Positions 1 through 8,627 of a stretch of DNA of 64,000 nucleotides are shown piece after piece. Positions within the stretch are counted from its first letter, which is position 1. Every line of letters starts with the position of its first letter. The stretch spans positions 1-64,000 of the forward strand of contig DAGJ01000012.1 in the NCBI GenBank assembly GCA_002495685.1, given 5' to 3'. The position numbers were made by a program, and so were the translations under genes. Below the pieces are notes generated by a model that saw only the letters and a program-made list of their open reading frames with translations, was not told where the DNA came from and did not search any database. The stretch is from Methanobrevibacter sp. UBA412. Its GTDB lineage: Archaea; Methanobacteriota; Methanobacteria; Methanobacteriales; Methanobacteriaceae.

Positions 1-7
1 TCAAAAA

Positions 8-901
8 TTATTTTATTATATATTTTTCATCAACATTTAAATCTTTTACTCTTTCATTATAAAGAGAACCTAATGTCCTATCACAGAATAATGATAAGAA
101 GGGAGTTATAAACAATCCCATGATTACTAAAGTGACTAAACTAGTTAAAATAACTTGAGAACTAATCATCATTACACCAAGCATAATGAATGAAATAATC
201 ATGCTCGCAGCGATTCCAATAATTACACAAATAATAACAAGCATAAATAATGCTCCAATATACCTAATCCAAGAAATTGAATTAATAATATTTAAAATAT
301 CTTTAACTTTAAATGCAAAAGTTATTTTTCCATCATTTGCAATCATGTGATTTATTGCCATTATTTGAATTAATACCATTAATATTGCACATATTATTCC
401 AACACATGACAATATGGATCCAATTGTTAAAAATATGCCTCCATATGTCATGATATAAAACCCAGTTACTAAAAGTATAATAGGCAAAATATCATATGCA
501 ATTTCTACAACTGTTATTTTTAATCCTTCAATAAACATTAATAAAAAATTATTAAATTTAGGTAAAAAATTATTTTTATTTATAGCTTCTTTTATTACTC
601 TATAGTCATATCCTGTTGCTAAAATTCCCAATAAAATCATTACGATTCCTAAAATTATAGATTCATATAAATTTGTAGTTGGAATTTGTGCAAAAATATG
701 ATTAATCTGTTGATAAAAAGTAGTTGCAGTTTCATTTATTAAAGTAGAACTACTTGAAGTCATAAGTGGTGTTGAAATAAGATATGATATCCCTAAATTA
801 ATTGCACTTATTAAAGCATAAAATATTCCTAAAATTATTATTTTTTCTTTTTCAATGAAAGGATAATGTAAACTTTCTTTTAAAACATCTGTTACACTCA
901 T
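8..901 (-). CDS. DUF4013-type polytopic membrane protein (first copy)
   Basis: Integral membrane protein of 297 residues and unknown function. An N-terminal membrane segment (about residues 22-45) is followed by further hydrophobic segments, and the segment GYDYRVIKEAINKNNFLPKF (about 97-116) precedes a FIEGLK motif. That GYxxR...LPxF...F(I/V)(E/D)GLK layout is what I associate with the DUF4013 family of methanogen membrane proteins. It is the last gene of a minus-strand set. Its ATG shares one base with the stop codon of the next DUF4013 gene upstream, so the two are almost certainly co-translated. The second copy (901-1653) has the same motif order, which suggests tandem duplication. No catalytic residues are visible, and a role in the envelope or in transport would be a guess. 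Confidence 0.75.
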   Translation of the reverse strand: MSVTDVLKESLHYPFIEKEKIIILGIFYALISAINLGISYLISTPLMTSSSSTLINETATTFYQQINHIFAQIPTTNLYESIILGIVMILLGILATGYDYRVIKEAINKNNFLPKFNNFLLMFIEGLKITVVEIAYDILPIILLVTGFYIMTYGGIFLTIGSILSCVGIICAILMVLIQIMAINHMIANDGKITFAFKVKDILNIINSISWIRYIGALFMLVIICVIIGIAASMIISFIMLGVMMISSQVILTSLVTLVIMGLFITPFLSLFCDRTLGSLYNERVKDLNVDEKYIIK

Positions 902-1653
902 TAGTCATCACCGTCTAAAGGTTCATAAATTAATCCAATAGCCCTACTTTCAAATATAGTTAAATATGGAGATATCAAGAATAAGTAAACTGAAATAGTT
1001 ATTAATAAACCTATAATTAACCCTATATTCAAACCAAATGCACTTACAAATGCTCCAGATATACCTAATGTAATCCATATTAATGCTAAAATTATACCTA
1101 CAATGATTGAAATTACTGTAATTATAATTATTAGTCCTAAATAGAATCCTATATATCTTAACCATCCTACATTAGATATTATTTTCCAAATACTTTTATA
1201 ATCAAATGCATCTTTAATTGATCCATTATTTGCAACCATATTAGATACTGCCATTATTGATAAGAAATAGAATAATATAGCTAAAATAATTGATATAATT
1301 ATTCCTACAAACATTACCCCTGATCCTACATTATTATTTAATCCGGATATTTGCCCACCTATAATTAAACTAGCTAAAAAAATTATACATGGAATTAAAA
1401 GGTAAATAAATTTAACTAAGAATACTTTTAATCCATCAACAAACATTGAGGTTAAATCATCAAATTTTGGTAATTTATCATCCCCATTTATCATTCCATG
1501 AGTTGCTGTATCTAGCACCCGGTAATAATACCCTAAAACCAAAAATATTGGAAGTATTAAGAAGCTGAAAAACATCATTACTCCTAATTTTAAAAGAGTT
1601 TTCCCTTCTTGTAAGGAATACTCTAATGAATCTTTATAAATATCTAGTATCAT
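901..1653 (-). CDS. DUF4013-type polytopic membrane protein (second copy)
   Basis: Membrane protein of about 250 residues, paralogous to its downstream neighbour. It shows the same GYYYRVLD...LPKFDDLTSMFVDGLK motif followed by several hydrophobic helices. The open frame extends three codons further to a GTG at 1662, but that GTG lies inside the GTGAT Shine-Dalgarno element (GTGATAAAA-ATG), so the ATG at 1653 is preferred. It lies 27 bases downstream of a small XRE-type regulator on the same strand and overlaps the next DUF4013 gene by one base. The arrangement suggests a three-gene operon of a regulator with two membrane proteins. Function is unknown. Confidence 0.75.
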   Translation of the reverse strand: MILDIYKDSLEYSLQEGKTLLKLGVMMFFSFLILPIFLVLGYYYRVLDTATHGMINGDDKLPKFDDLTSMFVDGLKVFLVKFIYLLIPCIIFLASLIIGGQISGLNNNVGSGVMFVGIIISIILAILFYFLSIMAVSNMVANNGSIKDAFDYKSIWKIISNVGWLRYIGFYLGLIIIITVISIIVGIILALIWITLGISGAFVSAFGLNIGLIIGLLITISVYLFLISPYLTIFESRAIGLIYEPLDGDD

Positions 1654-1680
1654 TTTTATCACATTTTTATTTATTTTTAA

Positions 1681-1899
1681 TTAATTTTCATCATTCATAT
1701 TGTCATTTTCAAGGATAAATACGTCTTCAATATACTCACAATTTAGTGCTTTGGTTATTTTATAAGCCAAAATAAGAGATGGATTATAACGTGAATTTTC
1801 TAAAGCATTAATTGTTTGTCGAGTAACTCCAACTTTATTTGCTAATTCTTGTTGGTTAATACCCTTTTCTTGGCGTATATATCTTATTTTTGTTTTCAA
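1681..1899 (-). CDS. small XRE/Cro-CI family transcriptional regulator
   Basis: A 72-residue protein that is essentially one helix-turn-helix domain: [20 protein letters not shown] is the first helix and turn, and [21 protein letters not shown] is the recognition helix and the rest of the fold. This matches the short HTH_3 regulators common in archaea and Firmicutes. Translation starts at a TTG (1897-1899) with a strong GGTGGTTAA ribosome site directly before it. No ligand domain is present. It heads the operon with the two DUF4013 membrane proteins and faces purB across a 257-base intergenic region that contains a 20-bp-period inverted-repeat array over its own predicted start site. Autoregulation is therefore likely, but this is inferred. 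Confidence 0.85.
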   Translation of the reverse strand: MKTKIRYIRQEKGINQQELANKVGVTRQTINALENSRYNPSLILAYKITKALNCEYIEDVFILENDNMNDEN

Positions 1900-1954
1900 T
1901 TAACCACCTTCAAAGGTTTTTTTCTAGAATTTTCAATATTGAGGTTGTTAAAAA

Positions 1955-2005
1955 TACATTACAAATGTAAAATATACATTCCATATGTAAAATATAGATT
2001 ACATA
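1955..2005. promoter_or_regulatory. three-unit 20-bp-period inverted-repeat array (candidate operators)
   Basis: Two imperfect palindromes, TACATTACAAATGTA at 1955-1969 and TACATTCCATATGTA at 1975-1989, are followed by a degenerate third unit starting at 1995. All three start exactly 20 bp apart. They lie just downstream of a minus-strand TATA element (2007-2014), across the expected start of the XRE regulator transcript. Spacing of about two helical turns suits cooperative binding by a small HTH dimer. The binding protein is inferred. Confidence 0.5.
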
Positions 2006-2006
2006 A

Positions 2007-2014
2007 TATATAAA
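2007..2014 (-). promoter_or_regulatory. TATA box for the XRE-DUF4013 operon
   Basis: The minus strand reads TTTATATA here, a close match to the archaeal TATA consensus. Transcription would begin about 25 bases further on, near 1980-1985, inside the inverted-repeat array and about 80 bases before the TTG start of the regulator. Confidence 0.45.
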
Positions 2015-2156
2015 CATTATGGAAAAAACTAGAAAATAGCTAATTATATTTAACAAAAAAAGAAATAATATAACAATAGAATAACTATTAAAAAAAAAAA
2101 AATAGAATCTATTAAAAAAATTAACAATGATAAATAATCTAAAAAGGAGTATGAAA

Positions 2157-3506
2157 ATGGCAATACACCCTATTGAATTTAGATATGGAACCCCCGAAAT
2201 GAAAAATATATGGGAATCAGAAAATAAATTACAAAAGAAATTAGATGTAGAATCCGCTTTAGCACAAGCAGAAGCAGAACTAAATATATTACCAAAAAAT
2301 ATAGCTGATGAAATTTCATCAAAAGCAAATACAAAATATGTCACCTTAGAAAGAGTTAATGAAATAGAATCTCAAACAAAACATGACATAGCAGCATTAA
2401 CCAAAGGACTAGCAGAACAATGTGAAGGTGAAGCCGGAGAATATGTACACTTTGGAGCAACTTCCAACGACATAGTAGATAGCTCAAATTCTTTATTAAT
2501 TAAAGATAGTATAGAAGTCTTAGAAAATAAACTAAAAAAATTAACAGAAATTTTATTAAAATTAACTGAAGAAAAAAGAGACTTAGTTACCATAGGACGA
2601 ACACATGGACAACACGCTCTTCCAACAACATATGGGATGAAATTTGGAATATGGGCAGATGAAATGCATAGACAATATGATAGACTATTAAATGCTAAAA
2701 AAAATGTATGTGTTGGAATGATGGATGGTGCAGTGGGTACTACTGCAGCTCTTGGAGAAGACGGTTGGGAGATACATAAAAAAACTTCAAAAATATTAGG
2801 ATTAACCCCTGCTACAATAACAAACCAAGTCGTTCAAAGAGATAACCATGTCGAATTCATAATGGTTTTAGCAAACATAGCAACAACTATGGATAAAATA
2901 GGTGTTGAAATTAGAAGTTTACAAAGAACCGAAATTATGGAAGTTGGAGAATTTTTTGACCCTAAAAAACAAGTAGGCAGTAGTACCATGCCACATAAAA
3001 TGAATCCAATAACTGCAGAAAGAATTTGTGGTATTTCTAGAATAATTAGATCATACGTTGTAGCTGCGATGGAAAATAATCCCCTTTGGCATGAACGAGA
3101 TTTGACAAACTCTTCTTGTGAAAGAATAATGTTTCCAGAAGCATGCATATTAACAGATTATATATTAAATCTTGGAATTAAACTTTTAAGTAATCTTGAA
3201 TTCCATGAAGATAACATAGAAAAGAACTTAAATTTAACAAATGGTTTAATAATGGCTGAAAGATTAATGGCAGAACTTACTAGAAAAGGAATGGGTAAAC
3301 TAACCGCATATGGTATTGTACGAAAATGTGCAATCCAAGCTAAAGAAGAAAATGAATTACTTTCAGATCTTATATTAGCAGACAAAGATGCATCTAAATA
3401 TTTAAGCAAAAAAGATGTTAAAGAAATTATGAACCCTCATACTTATTTAGGTTCATCAACTATAATTATAAATGAACTATTAGAAAGTTCAAAAAATTGG
3501 TTTTAA
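2157..3506 (+). CDS. purB: adenylosuccinate lyase
   Basis: Catalyses two fumarate-releasing steps of purine synthesis (SAICAR to AICAR, and adenylosuccinate to AMP). The N-terminus MAIHPIEFRYGTPEMKNIW is typical of archaeal PurB. The fumarase/lyase superfamily signature GSSTMPHKMNPITAE is at about residue 272, and the TSNDIVDS and GRTHGQHALPTT blocks carry the other active-site residues. The product is about 449 residues, the usual length. Further ATG codons lie upstream at 2127 and 2151, but GGAG at 2145-2148 is placed for the ATG at 2157. The gene is divergent from the XRE operon. The next gene begins 26 bases downstream with its own strong ribosome site, so the two are probably co-transcribed. 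Confidence 0.95.
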   Translation: MAIHPIEFRYGTPEMKNIWESENKLQKKLDVESALAQAEAELNILPKNIADEISSKANTKYVTLERVNEIESQTKHDIAALTKGLAEQCEGEAGEYVHFGATSNDIVDSSNSLLIKDSIEVLENKLKKLTEILLKLTEEKRDLVTIGRTHGQHALPTTYGMKFGIWADEMHRQYDRLLNAKKNVCVGMMDGAVGTTAALGEDGWEIHKKTSKILGLTPATITNQVVQRDNHVEFIMVLANIATTMDKIGVEIRSLQRTEIMEVGEFFDPKKQVGSSTMPHKMNPITAERICGISRIIRSYVVAAMENNPLWHERDLTNSSCERIMFPEACILTDYILNLGIKLLSNLEFHEDNIEKNLNLTNGLIMAERLMAELTRKGMGKLTAYGIVRKCAIQAKEENELLSDLILADKDASKYLSKKDVKEIMNPHTYLGSSTIIINELLESSKNWF

Positions 3507-3532
3507 AACTATTATACAGGAGATGACAATTA

Positions 3533-4393
3533 ATGTCTGAATTTTTAAATCTTAAATCCATTGACTTATCATCTTTAACAATAATTGGAACAGGAATAAA
3601 TGTAATTTATGCAATTATACTTACATTAATTCTTTTAATTGTTGGAGGAATAAGTGCAGGATTTAATACTATTGGCAGTCTTTTAATGATTGCACCAACA
3701 ATAATTTTTGGTACAATGATAGTATCTATATTTGAACTATTTACTAGATCATATATTTATAATATCCTTGCTTCAAAATTAGAGAACATAAAAATTAAAC
3801 TTTTCGAAAATAAGGAAATAAAAGAAATTTCTGTTATTCCTACAGCTGTTATGGTAACTATAATCAGTACAATAATGTTTATAATATTTTATTTAATTAA
3901 TTTATTCGTTGCACAATTAGTATTCAGTGTTATTTATCAAGTTTTAATGGTTGCGGGTAATTTAACTTTAGTTTATATGCTTTATCAAATGATTTATTTA
4001 ATGAGTGATCCAATTATAATCATTCTTGCAATAATTTTTGTAGTAATTGCTACTTTTATAATAACTACAATAAGCTGTTATGTTTATAATATGCTTACAA
4101 ACAAAATGTATGGTGTAATGTTAGGATTAGAAAAAGAAGATGATATGACTATTATTAATTCAATAAACCCTGTTAACAGTGCCTTAATCCTAAGTATTAT
4201 TGGGTTAGTTATTAGTATAATCTTAGGCATAATATTATTAATTACAACACATAATGTTTATAGTTTAATTAGTGCCATTTTAATTGGATTTATTGGAACA
4301 TTTTTATGTGTATTAATAACTAGTTATTTATATAACATATTAGCTCCAAAACTTGGAAAAATTAAAATTAAATTAACTGAAAATGTAGAATAA
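3533..4393 (+). CDS. membrane protein with three copies of a YN(I/M)L-K-(I/V)xL signature
   Basis: A 286-residue polytopic membrane protein of unknown function. A short amphipathic motif follows a membrane segment three times: SYIYNILASKLENIKIKL (about 73-90), CYVYNMLTNKMYGVMLGL (182-199) and SYLYNILAPKLGKIKIKL (264-281). The motif resembles the YN-x-A-x-x-GG(I/V)-x-L ending of DUF3566-like bacterial membrane proteins, but I give that only as a resemblance. The start ATG has a strong GGAGATGA ribosome site, and the gene follows purB by 26 bases. It ends in a terminator-like hairpin shared with the convergent copA. Internal triplication is the notable trait. Confidence 0.7.
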   Translation: MSEFLNLKSIDLSSLTIIGTGINVIYAIILTLILLIVGGISAGFNTIGSLLMIAPTIIFGTMIVSIFELFTRSYIYNILASKLENIKIKLFENKEIKEISVIPTAVMVTIISTIMFIIFYLINLFVAQLVFSVIYQVLMVAGNLTLVYMLYQMIYLMSDPIIIILAIIFVVIATFIITTISCYVYNMLTNKMYGVMLGLEKEDDMTIINSINPVNSALILSIIGLVISIILGIILLITTHNVYSLISAILIGFIGTFLCVLITSYLYNILAPKLGKIKIKLTENVE

Positions 4394-4417
4394 AATTATT
4401 CCACATTTTTAATTTTT
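4381..4417 (+). terminator. hairpin plus T-rich tail after the purB operon
   Basis: The arms AATGTAGAATAA (4382-4393) and TTATTCCACATT (4396-4407) pair with one mismatch and are followed by T-rich sequence running past 4417. The hairpin overlaps the stop codon of the upstream membrane-protein gene and lies in the convergent gap with copA. Confidence 0.55.
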
Positions 4418-4484
4418 TTATAAAAATATGAATTTCAAAACATACATAAAACTTAAAATAATGATTGATTAAATAAACAAAAAA

Positions 4485-6932
4485 CTAATTACTACTTCTT
4501 TTAATTGGCGGTACATACCTTTTAAGCATTAATGATAATGAAATTACTGTAACTGAACTAAATGCCATAGCTAAAGCAGCAAATTCTGGACGAAACATAA
4601 TTCCAAATGTAGGATATAAAACACCTGCTGAAATAGGTATTAAAATTCCATTATATGCAAATGCCCAAAAAATATTCTCTTTAATTCTAGACATTACTTT
4701 ATTAGAAAGTTGAATAGAAGTAACTACACTTTCAAGATCTCCTCCTACAACAACAATATCCCCACTTTCCATAGCAACATCAGTACCATTACCCATTGCT
4801 ACCCCAATATCTGATTGTGAAAGAGCAGGAGCATCATTTATACCATCCCCAACAAAAAGAACTTTACCTTTTTCATCATTTTTTTGGATATTTTTAACAA
4901 TTTTTAATTTATCTTCAGGAAGTACATCAGCTTCAACATTATCAATATTTACTTCATCTGCAACAATTGTTGCAGTTTTTTCATTATCCCCTGTAACCAT
5001 ATAAGTAGATATATCCATAGAGTGCAAAGCATTAATTGTTTCTTTAGAATTATATTTAATTTTATCAACTAATGTTAAAATTCCTTTAACTTCTTCATCA
5101 ATAGCTAAAAATATTACGGTTTTATTTTGAGAAACTAAATCATGATATGTTTCTAAGACCGATGATTCAATTTTAATATTTTCACTTTCTAAAAGATTTA
5201 AATTACCCACTAAAATATTTTGACCATTAATCTTACAGTTAAGACCTTTACCAGTAATATTATTGAAATCATCAATATCAAATAAATTAATATTTAATTC
5301 ATTAGATTTATTGATAATAGCTTTAGCTATAGGATGTTGAGAATTATTTTCAATACTTACAACATACTTTAAAACTAAATTTTCATTAATTCCATAAGAA
5401 ATAATATCTTCAACTTCAGGTTTTCCTTCAGTTATAGTACCTGTTTTATCAAAAATAGCAACATCAACATCTCCTGCCGTTTCAAGAGTATCACTATTTT
5501 TAATAAGAATACCATATTCAGCAGATCGACCTATACCAACAGTAACTGCTGTTGGAGTAGCTAAACCTAATGCACATGGACATGCAACTACTAAAATAGA
5601 AATAAAAGTAGTTAATGCAAAAAGTAATGTAGATCCTAAAATATAATACCAAATAATAAAAACTGTAATAGCTATTGACAAAATAATTGGAATAAAATAA
5701 GTAACTGCAGAATCAGCAACCCTTTGAACCGGTGGCTTAGAACTTTGAGCTTTTTCAACCATAGTAATGATTTGAGATAAAATTGTTTCTTTACCTATTT
5801 TTTGAGCTTCAATTTTTAATATTCCATTTTGATTTATAGTCCCTGCAAATACATTTTCATTAAATTCTTTAATTTTTGGTATTGGTTCACCAGTTATCAT
5901 AGATTCATCAACATAACTAGAACCTCCAACAACTTTAGCATCTGCAGGTATTTTATCACCTGGTTTAACTAATAAAATATCTCCTACTTTAATATTATCT
6001 ATAGGTATCTCTTTTTGATTAATTATTTTATTATTATGAAGTTCTAATAAAATAGCTGTTTTAGGTTGTAACCCCATTAAATTTTTAATTGATGAAGAAG
6101 TTTTATTTTTTGCTTTTGATTCTAAATATCTACCAATTAAAAGAAAAGATGGAAGCATTAATGAAGTTTCATAAAACATAAAAGAGCTGTTAAGAATTAT
6201 ATTAAAAGTTCCAAGTATACTTGATATAAATGCAACTAAAATACCCATTGTATACATTACATCCATATTAAGGTTTCTATGGAATAAACCTTGAAATCCT
6301 GCTTTTAATATTGGTAAACTAACATATAAAAAAGGAATAATTGTTATAATTAATGATAATTCCCCCATTGTAATAAATGGAACATGTATAGGAAAATACA
6401 TTAAAAATGTTAATATTGCTGAGAATATAAAACCAACAATGATTCTGTTCCTTTTATCATTTAAATCATTTTGGTAAATTTGTTTTTCATCAATATTTAA
6501 TTGCCCATCAATTCCTAATAACTCAAAACCTAATGAGTCAATGACTTTTTCCATATCATTTTTATTTACCTTAGATTTATCATATTTGATTGAAACTTTT
6601 TGTGTAGTTAAATCAGCATGAACATCAAATATACCATTTAATTTATTTAAAAAATTTTCAACATTCATAACACAAGAAGCACAATGCATTCCATTTAATC
6701 GTAAAGTTATTTCATCTGAATGTGTTTTAAATCCTAATGTTTCAACTACATGATTAATTTCATTAAATGAAACTTTTTTAGGATTAATTTGAATGTGAAG
6801 TTTGTTATTTGTTAAATCTGCATTAACTTTATTAACTCCTTCAATTTTATTGAATGCATTATTAAGATTTAATACACAAGAAGCACAATGCATTCCTTCT
6901 ATAGGAATATCCAATGTTTTTAACTTAACCAT
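4485..6932 (-). CDS. copA: copper-translocating P-type ATPase with two metal-binding domains
   Basis: P1B-type ATPase of 815 residues that exports Cu(I) across the membrane. Two N-terminal heavy-metal-associated domains each carry GMHCASC (Cys 16/19 and 84/87). The membrane metal-binding motif CPC is at 451-453, the phosphorylated aspartate is in DKTGT at 495, TGEP (348-351) belongs to the actuator domain, and GDGINDAP is the hinge. CPC with paired CxxC domains indicates copper rather than zinc or cadmium. An AAAGGAG site precedes the ATG. A single-domain copper chaperone gene lies 47 bases upstream on the same strand, giving a chaperone-pump pair. No dedicated copper regulator gene is visible nearby. 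Confidence 0.93.
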   Translation of the reverse strand: MVKLKTLDIPIEGMHCASCVLNLNNAFNKIEGVNKVNADLTNNKLHIQINPKKVSFNEINHVVETLGFKTHSDEITLRLNGMHCASCVMNVENFLNKLNGIFDVHADLTTQKVSIKYDKSKVNKNDMEKVIDSLGFELLGIDGQLNIDEKQIYQNDLNDKRNRIIVGFIFSAILTFLMYFPIHVPFITMGELSLIITIIPFLYVSLPILKAGFQGLFHRNLNMDVMYTMGILVAFISSILGTFNIILNSSFMFYETSLMLPSFLLIGRYLESKAKNKTSSSIKNLMGLQPKTAILLELHNNKIINQKEIPIDNIKVGDILLVKPGDKIPADAKVVGGSSYVDESMITGEPIPKIKEFNENVFAGTINQNGILKIEAQKIGKETILSQIITMVEKAQSSKPPVQRVADSAVTYFIPIILSIAITVFIIWYYILGSTLLFALTTFISILVVACPCALGLATPTAVTVGIGRSAEYGILIKNSDTLETAGDVDVAIFDKTGTITEGKPEVEDIISYGINENLVLKYVVSIENNSQHPIAKAIINKSNELNINLFDIDDFNNITGKGLNCKINGQNILVGNLNLLESENIKIESSVLETYHDLVSQNKTVIFLAIDEEVKGILTLVDKIKYNSKETINALHSMDISTYMVTGDNEKTATIVADEVNIDNVEADVLPEDKLKIVKNIQKNDEKGKVLFVGDGINDAPALSQSDIGVAMGNGTDVAMESGDIVVVGGDLESVVTSIQLSNKVMSRIKENIFWAFAYNGILIPISAGVLYPTFGIMFRPEFAALAMAFSSVTVISLSLMLKRYVPPIKRSSN

Positions 6933-6979
6933 TACAATCTCCTTTCTATATTAGGTTAATAAAAGAATTTAATTAATAT

Positions 6980-7189
6980 TTATTTTACTACTTTAAAACC
7001 TACTTCTTTAACTGCTTCATTTATATCTTCACTTGAAACATTATCAGAATCTAATTCTAATTTAACTATACCGGAATCTAAATCTGCATTAGCTTTCAAA
7101 ATTCCTTCTACATCTTCAAGAGAATTTTGAACTGCTAATACACAAGAGTTACAATGCATACCGTCAACTTTGATATCTTTTTTAATCAT
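6980..7189 (-). CDS. copZ: copper chaperone, single HMA domain
   Basis: A 69-residue heavy-metal-associated domain with VDGMHCNSCV near the N-terminus, giving a CxxC metal site. The length matches CopZ/Atx1 chaperones. It probably delivers Cu(I) to the N-terminal domains of CopA, whose gene lies 47 bases downstream on the same strand. A strong GGAGATGA ribosome site precedes the ATG. Metal specificity is inferred from the partner pump. Confidence 0.85.
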   Translation of the reverse strand: MIKKDIKVDGMHCNSCVLAVQNSLEDVEGILKANADLDSGIVKLELDSDNVSSEDINEAVKEVGFKVVK

Positions 7190-7205
7190 ATGTTCATCTC
7201 CATTA

Positions 7206-7221
7206 ATTAACTATTGTTAAT
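7206..7221. promoter_or_regulatory. inverted repeat upstream of copZ-copA (candidate operator)
   Basis: ATTAAC and GTTAAT form a perfect 6-bp inverted repeat with a TATT spacer. It lies between the ribosome site of copZ and a minus-strand TATA-like stretch (about 7230-7242), roughly where transcription would start. The sequence is AT-rich, so chance occurrence is possible. Confidence 0.3.
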
Positions 7222-7376
7222 ATATTATTATATGTACTATATAATTTTTAATAAAAATTATTATCCATTTTTTAAAAATTTTTATGTTTAAAACTTATCA
7301 ATATATTAAATATAAATTTAAGCAAAAAAATTTATTTAAAATAAGCATACTTTTATGAAAAAATCATGAAAATAAA

Positions 7377-8600
7377 TTAAAGTGTATTCTTTATAACATT
7401 ACCATCTTGAACAACTAAAGAAATATTATTAGAATCACCTAAAGAACTAATATTTTCTAAAGGATTTTTATTAGACAAAATAACATCAGCACTTTTCATT
7501 GGCTCAATTGAACCAATTTTATCATCAATCCCTAAAAATTTAGCAGGTTCAATAGTTCCAGCTGCAATAGCTTCAGAAGAATTCATACCTAAATCAACTA
7601 AAAATTTAAGTTCTTCAAGATTATGACCATGAGGAATAACCCCAGAATCACTACCCATAAACATTTTAACCCCTTCTTCATAAGCAATGATTTTATTTTC
7701 CTTTTGAACTTTGTTTAATTCTTTAACTTTAGCTTTTTTTTCATCATCCAAATAATTACCATTTTTAAATAAAGTATCAATTACCATAATAGTTGGAATA
7801 ATAGGAGTTCCTTTTTTGGCCATTAACTTTGCTAAAGATTTATCAATATAAGTACCATGTTCAATTGAATTAACACCTGCTTTAAAAGCATTTTTAATAC
7901 CTTCTAAACCATGAGCATGAGCAGCCACTTTAGATTTTCTCATTTTAGCTTCTTTAACAATAGCAATTAACTCTTTTAAATTAAATTGAGGATATAATGA
8001 TGAATCATTTTCACTTAAAGCCCCACCTGTTACCATTACTTTAATAAAATCTGCTCTAGCCCTAAATACTTCTCGAGTTTTACGAATAACATTTTCAACA
8101 CCATCACATAAAGGATTAGGTAAACCCGGATATTTAATTCCCATATTAAAACCAGAATTAAAAGTTAAATCAAAATGACCTCCAGTAATTGAAAGAGGAG
8201 TTACACTCAATAACATTTTAGGTGATGGAAACAAACCTTTTTTTTGAGCCATTTTAGCACCAATATCTGCAAGACCACAATCACGAACTGTGGTAACTCC
8301 AGCATCAATGGTATCATGCATATTAATAATACCATTGAAAAAATGAGTTGATAATGGATTTTTCATATTATCTTCTTTTTTAAAGCCATTAGCAAAAAGA
8401 TGAGTGTGCATATCAATGAATCCTGGAAGCATAAATTTGTTATCACCGTCAATAATTTGAGCTTCAACCCTATTTGAAACATCAATATTTTTATCAATAT
8501 TAAAAATTTTTCCATTTTGAATATATACTGAAACATCAGATAATGGTTCAGATTCATTAGGATTTATTAAATTAACATTTTCAATTAATAATTCCTGCAT
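7377..8600 (-). CDS. metal-dependent amidohydrolase family protein
   Basis: A 407-residue cyclic amidohydrolase of the imidazolonepropionase/prolidase-like group. The metal-site landmarks are all present: DMHTH (about 63-67), the carboxylatable lysine in FIKVMVTGG, HAHG, EHGTY and GSDSG. An N-terminal beta-sandwich segment ending LPGFID and a C-terminal segment with ADVILSNKNPLENIS complete the composite fold. The substrate cannot be read from the sequence; prolidase-like or imidazolonepropionase-like activity is possible. Its ATG follows GGGTGTTAA. The phosphomevalonate dehydratase small-subunit gene ends 27 bases upstream on the same strand, so co-transcription is likely although no functional link is apparent. 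Confidence 0.8.
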   Translation of the reverse strand: MQELLIENVNLINPNESEPLSDVSVYIQNGKIFNIDKNIDVSNRVEAQIIDGDNKFMLPGFIDMHTHLFANGFKKEDNMKNPLSTHFFNGIINMHDTIDAGVTTVRDCGLADIGAKMAQKKGLFPSPKMLLSVTPLSITGGHFDLTFNSGFNMGIKYPGLPNPLCDGVENVIRKTREVFRARADFIKVMVTGGALSENDSSLYPQFNLKELIAIVKEAKMRKSKVAAHAHGLEGIKNAFKAGVNSIEHGTYIDKSLAKLMAKKGTPIIPTIMVIDTLFKNGNYLDDEKKAKVKELNKVQKENKIIAYEEGVKMFMGSDSGVIPHGHNLEELKFLVDLGMNSSEAIAAGTIEPAKFLGIDDKIGSIEPMKSADVILSNKNPLENISSLGDSNNISLVVQDGNVIKNTL

Positions 8601-8627
8601 AAGTTAACACCCAAAAAAATTTTAAAT

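Noticed and set aside
1910..2344. Open frame on the minus strand across the XRE-purB gap, overlapping the start of purB
   Set aside because: It is very Phe/Ile/Ser-rich, overlaps the well-supported purB start, and lies in the A/T-rich promoter region. It reads as a chance frame.
7256..7376. Possible small RNA in the A/T-rich gap between copZ and the amidohydrolase
   Set aside because: Only poly-A/T sequence with no stem or promoter pair that stands out from the background.
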